NCBI GenBank assembly: GCA_946222725.1
Contig: CAMIHT010000017.1
Coordinates: forward strand, 1-14,157
Direction: 5' to 3'
DNA length: 14,157 nucleotides
Source: Actinotignum schaalii
Lineage (GTDB): Bacteria > Actinomycetota > Actinomycetes > Actinomycetales > Actinomycetaceae
Positions 1-6,935 of the stretch are shown piece by piece. Each line of letters opens with the position of its first letter. Positions within the stretch are counted from its first letter, which is position 1. The translations under genes were made by a program, and so were the position numbers. Below the pieces are notes generated by a model. It was not told the DNA's origin, made no database searches, and saw only the letters and a list, made by a program, of their open reading frames with translations.

Positions 1-153
1 CGCACGCACTTAGCAATGATGCGCGCCCGGCACCTATACATAAATTCCTGAAGCCCCGGGTGGGTACACCTATGTACTTTTTCCTAAATGGTGCGTGCGA
101 TAGGGGTTCATGCTGCCCTGAATACGGTAATTGGATTGATAAGGATAAGGATT
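1..153. other. Upstream non-coding region of the ABC exporter operon
   Basis: No convincing gene is visible in this stretch. An ATG at 88 is in frame with the ABC ATPase but has no Shine-Dalgarno sequence before it, and the residues it would add look unlike the start of an ABC domain. AT-richer patches around 35-45 and 71-85 could hold promoter elements, for example TATACA at 35-40, but I could not pair any of them with a good -35 box. The region also contains the direct repeat listed separately. The left edge of the window may cut off part of a regulatory region or the end of another gene. Confidence 0.5.
31..88. repeat. Imperfect direct repeat upstream of the ABC operon
   Basis: CACCTAT occurs at 31-37 and again at 67-73, and each copy is followed nine bases later by TTCCT and then an A-rich end. 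The two half-conserved units of about 22 bases are therefore spaced 36 bp apart. This could be a pair of binding sites for a regulator of the downstream exporter. It could also be chance, since only about 14 of 22 positions agree. Confidence 0.3.
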
Positions 154-156
154 TTG
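141..156 (+). promoter_or_regulatory. Ribosome binding site and TTG start of the ABC ATPase
   Basis: AAGGATAAGG at 141-150 lies just before TTG at 154-156. AAGGA ends eight bases before the start. It is the only good Shine-Dalgarno match before the conserved ABC domain, so it decides the start. Confidence 0.55.
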
Positions 157-1116
157 ATAGATCCTCATATTCCCGTCCTCGATGTCGCCCATGTGCGGCG
201 CGTTTTCGGGAAAGAAAAATTTGTTGCAGTTGAAGACGTGTCCCTCGAGGTAATGGCGGGTCAGGTGCATGCCTTGCTCGGCCCGAACGGGGCCGGGAAA
301 ACCACAACGGTGCGGATGTGCGCCACCTTACTAGCCCCCACGTCGGGACAGGTGCGGATCGCGGGGATTGACGCGGTGCGCCATCCTGAAAAGGCCCGCG
401 TCCGTCTAGGTTTGGTGCTGGGCGGCGACCTGGGGTTTTATCCCCGGGCTACGGCGCGCGATAATCTCCTGTATTTTGCCGATCTGCAAGGGGTGGCAAG
501 CGGGCAGCGGCGCGGCGCCGTCGCTGATGTTCTTGAACGTGTCAAGCTCACCGATTCTGCCGGGGTGAAAGTCGGGCAGTTTTCGCGTGGGATGCGCCAG
601 CGTCTCCACCTGGCGCGCGCCTTATTGGGTGCCCCGCCACTGCTCCTTCTTGACGAACCGACCACGGGGCTGGACCCCGACGTGGCCCTAACGGTGCGCG
701 ATATTATCCGCGACGTTGCCGCCAATGGCACCGCGGTGCTCCTCACCTCGCATTCCATGCCGGAGGTCGAAGAGCTGGCGGATATCATCACCGTCATCGG
801 CGCGGGAAAAATCGCGGTGCGCGGCAGCGTTCGCGATATTGCGGACTATGCCGGGGTGGGTGCAACCACGACCTTCACGTTAGGGGCGCGCAAGGCGGAT
901 ATTTTCGCGTGCCTCGAAGCTGAATTCCCTGAAGCAGTGATTATTCACCGTCCGCGCGCGGGCAATTGGGCGGTCACGATCTACTGGGATGCGCGCTCCG
1001 GTGCGCAAGCCGAACGCCTGGTGGCGTTCCTCGGGCACGAGCCAGAGGACCTGATTACCCGCCCGGCCTCGCTGGAGGAAACGTATCTCGCACTGGCAGA
1101 TGGGTTGGCGCGGTGA
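154..1116 (+). CDS. ABC-2 type transporter ATP-binding protein
   Basis: This is a cytoplasmic ATPase expected to power export through the two membrane proteins that follow. With a TTG start at 154 it has 320 residues. Visible motifs are Walker A GPNGAGKTT (43-51), a signature FSRGM (143-147), Walker B LLLLDEP with the D-loop TGLD (163-174) and the H-loop His at 200. The TTG is preferred over ATG 88 because AAGGATAAGG sits at 141-150, at good spacing, while ATG 88 has no ribosome binding site. The Q-loop region reads LVLGGDLGFYP, so the usual Gln is replaced by Gly, a variant I believe occurs in some ABC-2 ATPases. The stop overlaps the next start (GTGA). Substrate cannot be told; drug, lipid or peptide export are all possible. 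Confidence 0.9.
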   Translation: MIDPHIPVLDVAHVRRVFGKEKFVAVEDVSLEVMAGQVHALLGPNGAGKTTTVRMCATLLAPTSGQVRIAGIDAVRHPEKARVRLGLVLGGDLGFYPRATARDNLLYFADLQGVASGQRRGAVADVLERVKLTDSAGVKVGQFSRGMRQRLHLARALLGAPPLLLLDEPTTGLDPDVALTVRDIIRDVAANGTAVLLTSHSMPEVEELADIITVIGAGKIAVRGSVRDIADYAGVGATTTFTLGARKADIFACLEAEFPEAVIIHRPRAGNWAVTIYWDARSGAQAERLVAFLGHEPEDLITRPASLEETYLALADGLAR

Positions 1117-1859
1117 TCCGGCAGTTCCGTATGAGCGCTTTTCACGTGCGCCAATTTGTGTCTGTCCCCTATTTCATCCAGCTCATGGTGACGACGACAC
1201 TCGCCACCGCACTGGTGCAATTCCTGAGTTTCCGAGCTTTCGGGGCGATGAGCGCGACCCAGGGGTGGGTGCGTGCCGGGATTATCGGCATGTGGACCAC
1301 GGCCACCTGCGCGGCCGGAATTATTGGTTTCGAGCGTTATAAAGGAACCCTCGTCTACCTGGTGAGCGCACCGATTGGGGCGCTACGGAGCCTAGCCGCG
1401 GTGGTGGCATCGGCCGGTTCCTTCGGGCTGGCGGCATTCCCGGTGGCCTGGGCGACGTGGGCGCTGTGCTCCGCCTCGGTTACCTTCACCGCACCGTCCT
1501 GGGGATTTGCGTGCGGCATCTTCCTGTTGTGGATAGGGTGCCTGAGCGTATCCTTCGTCATCGCCGCACTTTTCGTGCTCACCCCGAACGCGATTAGTTA
1601 CGAAGGTCTGCTTCTGGTTCCGATGTTTTTAGCATCCGGGATTCTTTTTACGACGACGGCGCCACCTGCCTGGCTGGCCTATCTCTCCCTCTTCGTACCC
1701 CTCTCGATGCCCACCTCCCTGCTCTTCGGGGAGGTAATTACCTGGAGTGACGTGGCGATCTGGGCGGTCGTACTGGGCGTATGGCTGACGGTGGCGGGAG
1801 TGGCGGGACGCGCGGCACTGCGCCGTGCTACCCGCTCCGGGACCTTGGAGGTGATGTGA
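1113..1859 (+). CDS. ABC-2 type transporter permease (first subunit)
   Basis: This is an integral membrane protein of 248 residues with about six hydrophobic segments, the size and pattern of ABC-2 type permeases. After the second segment the motif FERYKGTLVYLVSAP matches the family's usual pattern of a charged helix followed by GTLE-LLxSP. The GTG start at 1113 overlaps the ATPase stop as GTGA, which argues for translational coupling and against the longer N-terminus reaching back to 966. It probably pairs with the second permease to form a heterodimeric channel driven by the ATPase. The exported substrate is unknown. Permease type is fairly certain; the start is inferred from the overlap. 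Confidence 0.85.
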   Translation: MIRQFRMSAFHVRQFVSVPYFIQLMVTTTLATALVQFLSFRAFGAMSATQGWVRAGIIGMWTTATCAAGIIGFERYKGTLVYLVSAPIGALRSLAAVVASAGSFGLAAFPVAWATWALCSASVTFTAPSWGFACGIFLLWIGCLSVSFVIAALFVLTPNAISYEGLLLVPMFLASGILFTTTAPPAWLAYLSLFVPLSMPTSLLFGEVITWSDVAIWAVVLGVWLTVAGVAGRAALRRATRSGTLEVM

Positions 1860-2611
1860 TGCTGACGCGCTATCGCTCGATCATTCGGGTCTCCTGGGCA
1901 TCCTCGGTGACCTTTGCGACGGTCGGGACGGCGGTGACCACTCTCCTGGTTCTTCCGCTCCTCGACGTGCTTTTTGATGTGGTGCTTGGCAGTGATGTGG
2001 GAACCCCGGACCTGGTGCGCACCGGCTATGCCGCGGCGCTGGTTGCTTTGACCACCTCGGTGGCCTCCGGAGTGGTCAGCGCGGTGGCAACCGACCGGGC
2101 GCTAGGGATCTTCCAGGAGGTTCACCTGCGCCGGCGTTTCGACGTGGTGTACTGGGTGGCGGTGGCTACCGTCCCATGTGCCTTGGCAGTTTCCACCGGT
2201 AGTGCGGCCGTCGGCGCCGTCTTCCTCCTCTCCCCGGACAAAGATGCGGCACTACTGGGACGAGTAGCGCTCTTAGCGGTGGCTGCTTTGGTATGTGGAG
2301 TGCTGCTCGGAGTGGCAGCAGCCGGGATCGGAGTGGATCTTCCTGACCCTTATCTGGGGGCCACACTGCTCGCGACGTTCCTGCCGGTCTTCACCGGGGT
2401 TATTGTGCCCCTCGATTACTATCCGCCCGTGCTGGCAGTACTGGCGAATGCCGTCCCCCTCTCGGGAACCATTGCCGGTATCGCTGAGCCGGCCGGGTGG
2501 CTGATAGTCCGCGATATTGCGGTTGCGGCGATCTGGGCCGGTATCGGTGTGATAGCGACCCGCCACGCGGTGGCTCGGCTGCGTTCGGGTATGCGAAGGG
2601 ATGTTGTATGA
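1859..2611 (+). CDS. ABC-2 type transporter permease (second subunit)
   Basis: This membrane protein of 250 residues has about six hydrophobic segments, beginning after a short basic N-terminus (MLTRYRSIIR). The ATG at 1859 overlaps the stop of the previous permease and is preceded by GGAGGTGATG, a very strong ribosome binding site located in the end of the upstream gene. It is similar in size to the first permease but differs clearly in sequence, as expected for a heterodimeric exporter. The segment FLPVFTGVIVPLDYYPPVL resembles the conserved ABC-2 loop that precedes the last helices (SGxxFPxxxxP). The C-terminus is basic (RLRSGMRRDVV), which suggests it lies in the cytoplasm. Substrate unknown. 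Confidence 0.82.
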   Translation: MLTRYRSIIRVSWASSVTFATVGTAVTTLLVLPLLDVLFDVVLGSDVGTPDLVRTGYAAALVALTTSVASGVVSAVATDRALGIFQEVHLRRRFDVVYWVAVATVPCALAVSTGSAAVGAVFLLSPDKDAALLGRVALLAVAALVCGVLLGVAAAGIGVDLPDPYLGATLLATFLPVFTGVIVPLDYYPPVLAVLANAVPLSGTIAGIAEPAGWLIVRDIAVAAIWAGIGVIATRHAVARLRSGMRRDVV

Positions 2612-3702
2612 GTTTTCTGGGCTTTGATGAACGCTGGGCGGCCTACCTGAAAGTCGCGGAAATGAACCTTGGTGGCGGCACCCGCGTGCACGGCGTGCGG
2701 ATCGCCGCGGTGCATCGCGGCGCCGTCGAAGTGCTCCTCGTTGATAAAACTGGTGTGCTGGGCTCCCCCGCGAAGGGTCCCTCGGACGGGGCATTGGTGC
2801 GCATTGACCTCGATATTCCGGGCCACCGCCGGGATAGTGAATCCTGGCCGCCGGTGGTGGGTGACTGGGTAGGCGTGGATGATGCCGGGCATATTCTCGA
2901 CATCTTGCCGCGCCGTACCTACCTCACCCGACCTTCGGTGGGCCGAGCCGCTCTCGAGCAACCTATCTGCGCGAATATTGATGTGGTTCTCATTGTGGAA
3001 CCCGTGGTGCCCGCAGCCAGTCGCGGACGTATCGAACGTTTCATGGCCCTGGCCCACGCGAGCGGGGCACGCCCCTGGCTGGTGCTCACGAAGGCGGACC
3101 TGGCGAACCCGGCAGATCTCCAGGAACTGGGTGAGGGATGCGAAGAAGTCCTCGCACTCGATGCGCGTTCCACCGAAGACGTGGCGCGGCTCGTTGAGCG
3201 TCTCTCCGGCACGGTCGTGGTGGTGGGGCGCTCCGGCGCGGGGAAATCCACTCTCACCAATACTTTGCTCGGAGCCACCCAGGAGGTGGGAGCGGTGCGC
3301 GAAAGTGACCATAAGGGTCGGCACACCACCACCGGGCGTCAGCTGATTTGCGGAGAACACTTCGCGGTCATTGACACTCCCGGGGTGCGCGCTTTGGGAG
3401 CCACGATGGACACGGAGGCGATTGCGGATACCTTCGCGGATATTCGCGAATTGGCTGCTTCGTGCTATTTCGCGAATTGTAGCCACGGGCGTGAGCCGGG
3501 GTGCGCGGTGCGTGAGGCCAGCGCTAGCGGGGCGTTGGATGCGGACCGTCTGAACCGCTATCTGCGGATGATGGCGGAAGCGGAGCGGTTACGTTCCCGC
3601 AGCGATGCGCGAACAGCACGAAGCCAGGACCGACACTCCTCAAAAGAAAACACCCGCGGGCGGCGAGAAACGATGCGCTTGAAGGGTAAAAACCGCGGAT
3701 AA
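2608..3702 (+). CDS. rsgA: Small ribosomal subunit biogenesis GTPase RsgA
   Basis: RsgA is a circularly permuted GTPase that checks late maturation of the 30S ribosomal subunit. The 364-residue product shows the permuted motif order: an N-terminal OB-like part with VVGDWV (83-88), G4 TKAD (161-164), P-loop GRSGAGKS (207-214), G2 around GRHTTTG (237-243), and G3 DTPG (256-259). A zinc-binding tail follows with C286, C291, H293 and C299 (CYFANCSHGREPGC). The basic C-terminal tail probably contacts rRNA. The ATG at 2608 overlaps the permease stop as ATGA, with GAAGGGA upstream, so the gene is coupled to the exporter genes. The link to an ABC exporter has no obvious functional logic and may only mean co-transcription. 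Confidence 0.95.
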   Translation: MSFLGFDERWAAYLKVAEMNLGGGTRVHGVRIAAVHRGAVEVLLVDKTGVLGSPAKGPSDGALVRIDLDIPGHRRDSESWPPVVGDWVGVDDAGHILDILPRRTYLTRPSVGRAALEQPICANIDVVLIVEPVVPAASRGRIERFMALAHASGARPWLVLTKADLANPADLQELGEGCEEVLALDARSTEDVARLVERLSGTVVVVGRSGAGKSTLTNTLLGATQEVGAVRESDHKGRHTTTGRQLICGEHFAVIDTPGVRALGATMDTEAIADTFADIRELAASCYFANCSHGREPGCAVREASASGALDADRLNRYLRMMAEAERLRSRSDARTARSQDRHSSKENTRGRRETMRLKGKNRG

Positions 3703-3745
3703 CAGTCCAAAACCCCGACTAGTTCCAGAATAAAGCTAGAGCCAT

Positions 3746-3786
3746 CCACAGGCTGCGAATACGTATGGACTATCCACAGCCTGTGG
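3746..3786. repeat. 10-bp inverted repeat with nested alternative hairpin
   Basis: CCACAGGCTG at 3746-3755 is the exact reverse complement of CAGCCTGTGG at 3777-3786, with 21 bases between. The right arm can instead fold locally as CCACAG-C-CTGTGG (3774-3786). The two folds exclude each other. No T-run follows on either strand, so it is not a standard intrinsic terminator. It could be a protein-binding site or an RNA element. Confidence 0.6.
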
Positions 3787-3870
3787 GTGTCCTGTGGCGG
3801 ATGAGCCCTAGTCAGGGAATGCTCAGCCATATGAAGACTCTCAGGATTTTTGCGACTCGATTCCCCGGTA

Positions 3871-3916
3871 CGCGCTGTGGCCCGGGTACGGCTACTGGTT
3901 CCCGGGCCACAGTGCG
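3871..3916. repeat. Near-perfect 16-bp GC-rich hairpin before the M23 gene
   Basis: The left arm CGCGCTGTGGCCCGGG (3871-3886) pairs with CCCGGGCCACAGTGCG (3901-3916) at 15 of 16 positions; the remaining pair is G-U on the + strand transcript. The loop is 14 bases. No T-run follows on either strand. It ends 22 bases before the ATG at 3939. It may be a terminator without a U-tract for the rsgA operon, or a 5' leader element of the M23 gene. It would lie inside the coding region if that gene starts further upstream. Confidence 0.65.
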
Positions 3917-3938
3917 CTCCCGTTCCCGTGCGAGGCGC

Positions 3939-4571
3939 ATGATCGTGGCACGCTGCTTGGCCGCGGCAGGCGCGGCTCTCACCCTGGTAGCGAGCCTCAT
4001 TTCGCAGTCAGCATCTGGCACAGTAGCGCCGTCGTCGGAAAACACTCCCACGCAGGCCGCAGCTTCGGAAACGGAAAGTAAGCCAAAGGCACCGGTGGCA
4101 TCCGCGCTCATGGCGAACGTCAGGAATACACCCCATACGACGGCCGCGCGTCCCCGCGCTACTGGTTTCCGCTCCCCTACCGGTAGCGAACCTGTGATCA
4201 CTCGCCCCTTTGATCCGCCGAAGCACAATTGGCTACCTGGACATCGCGGAGTGGATATGGAGCTCCCAGCGGGTAGCCCCGTCCTTGCCGCTGGCACGGG
4301 CACCGTGGTGTATGCCGGGATGCTCGCGGACCGCCCAGTTATTTCTATTGAACACGCCAACGGTCTGCGCACCACTTACGAACCGGTCGAACCACAGGTA
4401 CGGCGCGGGGATACCGTGAGCGCCGGGACTGTGATTGGGACATTACTAGCCGGCCATGAGGATGGCGGGCGCTTCCCCGGCGATGTTTTGCACTGGGGTG
4501 CACGGCGCGGGAAAACCTATATTGACCCGCTCTCGCTTCTCTACCGGCGTGAGATTCGTCTTTATCCTTGA
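3939..4571 (+). CDS. Secreted M23-family (LytM-like) peptidase domain protein
   Basis: From ATG 3939 the product has 210 residues. It begins with a signal peptide (short Arg-containing start, hydrophobic core ending near SQSASG), followed by a Thr/Ala/Pro-rich linker and a LytM domain, so it should act at the cell wall. The first zinc motif is H102-x3-D106 in GHRGVD. A conserved His lies in IEHANG (H139), and the C-terminal motif is VLHWG (H185). The usual HxH pair here reads VLH, so the first His is lacking. The protein may be a weak enzyme or an activator rather than a normal endopeptidase. The start was chosen for GAGG just upstream and the compact signal peptide; ATG at 3831, 3819, 3801 or 3765 would add an Arg-rich N-terminus across the hairpin. 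In many actinobacteria an M23 gene lies near xerC. Confidence 0.82.
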   Translation: MIVARCLAAAGAALTLVASLISQSASGTVAPSSENTPTQAAASETESKPKAPVASALMANVRNTPHTTAARPRATGFRSPTGSEPVITRPFDPPKHNWLPGHRGVDMELPAGSPVLAAGTGTVVYAGMLADRPVISIEHANGLRTTYEPVEPQVRRGDTVSAGTVIGTLLAGHEDGGRFPGDVLHWGARRGKTYIDPLSLLYRREIRLYP

Positions 4572-4610
4572 CACCCGTAACGCTTCAGTAATGCTCCTGC
4601 GCCTACTTCT

Positions 4611-5546
4611 TTAGGCCCGCGGGTGGGCTTGGGCGAAAGCAGCCCGGAGCCTGTCGGCGCTGACGTGAGTGTAGCGCTGCGTGGTTTGCAGGGATGAGTG
4701 ACCGAGGATCTCTTGCACACTGCGCAAGTCTGAGCCGCCGTTAAGAAGATGCGTGGCAGCGGAATGGCGTAAATCGTGAGGAGTAATATCGGGTACTCCC
4801 GCACGGCTGGCAACCCGGTGCACGACGTCACGCAGCGAACGCGGGTTGAGACGCCTGCCTTGTGCCCCCAAAAAGAGAGCCCGGGTCGGTTCCTTCATAA
4901 GAGCGGCACGCGCGGGCAGGTATTCCTGCACGGCCCGCATAGCCGGCACCCCGTACGGGACCACGCGTTCCTTATTTCCTTTTCCGACGACGCGCACCGT
5001 CAAATCAGGGCGAACCTGGTCAATATCCAGAGAACAGACTTCGCTCACGCGCAAACCAGCCGCGTACATGAGCTCGAGGGCCGCCCAGTCCCGGTAGGCG
5101 AGAGCTTTTCCGCTCTCGACCGCATGGCTTTTCGCGTTGTTAAGCAACTGTTGGGCCTGGTGCTCATTGAGAACATGCGGGAGCTCGTTGGTTACCCGAG
5201 GTGATTTCAGCCGTGCTGCCGGATCCGAAGCGGTATAGCCGCATCGGTATGCCCAGGAACTAAAAGTACGTATCGCAGCAGATTGCCGAGCCATTGAGGC
5301 TAGGGCACTCCCGTGTTCACGCGAATGGGCTAGCCAGGCCCGCAAATCAGCGAGATCCAGGTGTTCGAGATCAATATCAAGATCGGATGAGTCCTGATCT
5401 GCCGTCTTGTTTCCGGTAGATAGCTCGTGAAGGAAAGCGAGGAGGGACACCACCTCGTGTAGATAGGCGCGGATCGTATGTTCGGAGTATCCGCGGCGCA
5501 GCCGTAATTCTCGCTCATAACGGTCCAAAATATCTGCTACTCGCAT
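4611..5546 (-). CDS. xerC: Site-specific tyrosine recombinase XerC
   Basis: This tyrosine recombinase should act with a second Xer protein at dif sites to resolve chromosome dimers. The 311-residue product has an N-terminal SAM-like core-binding domain (about 1-105, with EHTIRAYLHEV) and a catalytic domain. The full catalytic set is visible: R166 in AAGLRVSEV, K189 in VVGKGNKER, H257 and R260 in HDLRHSAATH, H283 in LGHSS, and nucleophile Y292 in RYTHVS. Start ATG 5546 has GGGGAG close upstream. Only 21 bases separate it from the dprA stop, so it is probably the last gene of the yraN-comM-dprA-xerC unit. An insertion rich in Asp and Ser at about 43-60 is longer than in typical XerC. Convergent with the M23 gene, with 39 bp between and no clear terminator. 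Confidence 0.93.
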   Translation of the reverse strand: MRVADILDRYERELRLRRGYSEHTIRAYLHEVVSLLAFLHELSTGNKTADQDSSDLDIDLEHLDLADLRAWLAHSREHGSALASMARQSAAIRTFSSWAYRCGYTASDPAARLKSPRVTNELPHVLNEHQAQQLLNNAKSHAVESGKALAYRDWAALELMYAAGLRVSEVCSLDIDQVRPDLTVRVVGKGNKERVVPYGVPAMRAVQEYLPARAALMKEPTRALFLGAQGRRLNPRSLRDVVHRVASRAGVPDITPHDLRHSAATHLLNGGSDLRSVQEILGHSSLQTTQRYTHVSADRLRAAFAQAHPRA

Positions 5547-5567
5547 ACTCCCCAGTTTATGCGAGCC

Positions 5568-6935
5568 TTATGTGGCCCGCTGCCGGCTCGCTTCTCGAGC
5601 CTGGGGCGTCAGGCGCCACTTCCCTCCCCGGCTCTCCGCAATTCCTGCTATCTCAAGTTTCCCGAGGGCCGCCATCACTTCGGTAAATCCCATTCCCGCG
5701 GTCTGCGCTATTTTATCCAGCGGCTGGTAATTGCGAGCCGGTAGCGCATCGCGCACCCGCACCGCCCGGGGATCCCCAGCAAGCGGATCGGTCACAGCTA
5801 GCCCGAGCCCTAATTGCACCCCGCCAGCAAGCGCGTGAGTAACCGTTCGGCTGGCCGATGCGCCGCGGTGATCAGCCGTGGTGTTCCCCTCCGCCACCCG
5901 AGCACGATCTTGGACAAATTGCTGGCCGGCGCTAAAGCCGAGCAATTCCACAATATCTTCCACCCCGGTAATACACACCGCTCCTTCTCGCAGCAGCCGA
6001 TGGCAGCCCGTTGAACACATCGCGTAAATGGATCCGGGCACTGCCCCGACCGGGATGCCGTAAGTATGTGCGTGCCCCGCGGTATTAATGGCGCCCGACC
6101 TATAGGGAGCTTCAATAACAACAACGGCGCCTGATAGGCCAGCAATGATCCGGTTCCGGGCCAGAAAACGGTGCCGGTGAGGGGCATTGCCCGGAGCAGT
6201 TTCGGAAAGGGCAAGCCCGCCAGTATCAAGAATCCGCGCGAAGAGTTCCTGGTGGGCTTTAGGATAAGGCCGGTTGATCCCGCTGGCGAAAACCACCGCG
6301 GTCGGAGCGTTCGCGAGTATAGCGCCACGGTGAGCAGCCGCATCAATACCAATGGCTCCCCCGGAAACAATAAGAGCGCCGCGTTCAGCAAGTTCGTAAC
6401 TAAAATCGGTGGCGATCTTTTCGCCATAGTCGGTAGCGGCGCGGGAGCCCACCATCGCGAGCGTGGGGCGATCCAGCGCCGCAATATTTCCTTTCCACCA
6501 TAGTCCCAGCGGACGTTGTTCCCCGAGCTGTGCTAAGGATCGCGGCCAGGTGGGGCTACCCGGGTAGGTGAAGCCGTAACCTCGGTTAAGTAGTTCACGG
6601 TCGCGCGCAAAGCCCTGTGCATCGTAGCGGGCACTCCAGCGAGCAGTGGCTGCGCGCAACGATTCAGGAATCGGGGCACCCGCGCGTATTTCTTCCAACC
6701 AATCCAGAGCTCCGGCGTAACCGAGATGCTCGGTGAGCGCAACGGCATGGTAGTCCTCCCCTTCGGCCAAGCGTGTCCACGCCATTGCTGCGGTTTCTTC
6801 TTGCGTGCTGGTGTTTTTCGTGCCGGTGGTTCCCGGGTGAGCCGCTACCGTGTCGGCCGTTTCCGCGGCGGTTTCTCTTGCGCCGGCAGCTCCGGTTATT
6901 TCGTTGCCGGTCCAGGGTGTTTTATCCTCCGTCAT
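5568..6935 (-). CDS. dprA: DNA-processing protein DprA
   Basis: DprA binds incoming single-stranded DNA and loads RecA during natural transformation. With ATG 6935 the product has 455 residues. The Rossmann-like core shows GSRAATDYG (163-171), SGGAIGIDAAAH (191-202), then RFLARNRIIAGLS (256-268), EAPYRSGA and AVPGS, all in family order. A C-terminal winged-helix segment lies near 405-445 (LDKIAQTAGM, LEIAGI). The first 50 residues are Thr/Ala-rich and unlike the family; the conserved part begins near MAWTRLAEGED, so a shorter form is possible. ATG 6935 is chosen for AAGGAT upstream, and it overlaps the comM stop by 14 bases. Whether this organism is naturally competent cannot be told; DprA is widely kept in bacteria. 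Confidence 0.93.
   Translation of the reverse strand: MTEDKTPWTGNEITGAAGARETAAETADTVAAHPGTTGTKNTSTQEETAAMAWTRLAEGEDYHAVALTEHLGYAGALDWLEEIRAGAPIPESLRAATARWSARYDAQGFARDRELLNRGYGFTYPGSPTWPRSLAQLGEQRPLGLWWKGNIAALDRPTLAMVGSRAATDYGEKIATDFSYELAERGALIVSGGAIGIDAAAHRGAILANAPTAVVFASGINRPYPKAHQELFARILDTGGLALSETAPGNAPHRHRFLARNRIIAGLSGAVVVIEAPYRSGAINTAGHAHTYGIPVGAVPGSIYAMCSTGCHRLLREGAVCITGVEDIVELLGFSAGQQFVQDRARVAEGNTTADHRGASASRTVTHALAGGVQLGLGLAVTDPLAGDPRAVRVRDALPARNYQPLDKIAQTAGMGFTEVMAALGKLEIAGIAESRGGKWRLTPQAREASRQRAT

Larger units (their letters stand above)
3703..3938. other. Structured intergenic region between rsgA and the M23 gene
   Basis: This stretch of about 236 bases has no Shine-Dalgarno-supported gene. 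It holds six copies of the hexamer CCACAG counting both strands (starting at 3746, 3774, 3781, 3792, 3875 and 3907), a 10-bp inverted repeat and a 16-bp hairpin, listed separately. The reading frame of the M23 gene stays open back to an ATG at 3765, but the added residues are Arg-rich and not family-like. The CTATCCACA at 3770-3778 differs from the DnaA box TTATCCACA by one base. Confidence 0.55.

Noticed and set aside
1..99. CGCACGCAC (1-9) and GTGCGTGCG (91-99) as an inverted repeat
   Set aside because: The arms are simple CG-rich repeats 81 bases apart; such matches are common in GC-rich DNA.
966..1112. Extra 49 codons upstream of the first permease
   Set aside because: They lie inside the ATPase gene in another frame, look non-membrane and Arg-rich, and the GTGA overlap at 1113 gives a better start.
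2419..3486. Long open frame on the - strand opposite rsgA (355 codons)
   Set aside because: It lies opposite a clear RsgA with all its motifs, has no recognisable domain, and is expected from high-GC codon use.
3703..3938. c-di-AMP (ydaO-type) riboswitch before the cell-wall gene
   Set aside because: Actinobacterial wall hydrolase genes sometimes have one, but I could not find its conserved sequence blocks here.
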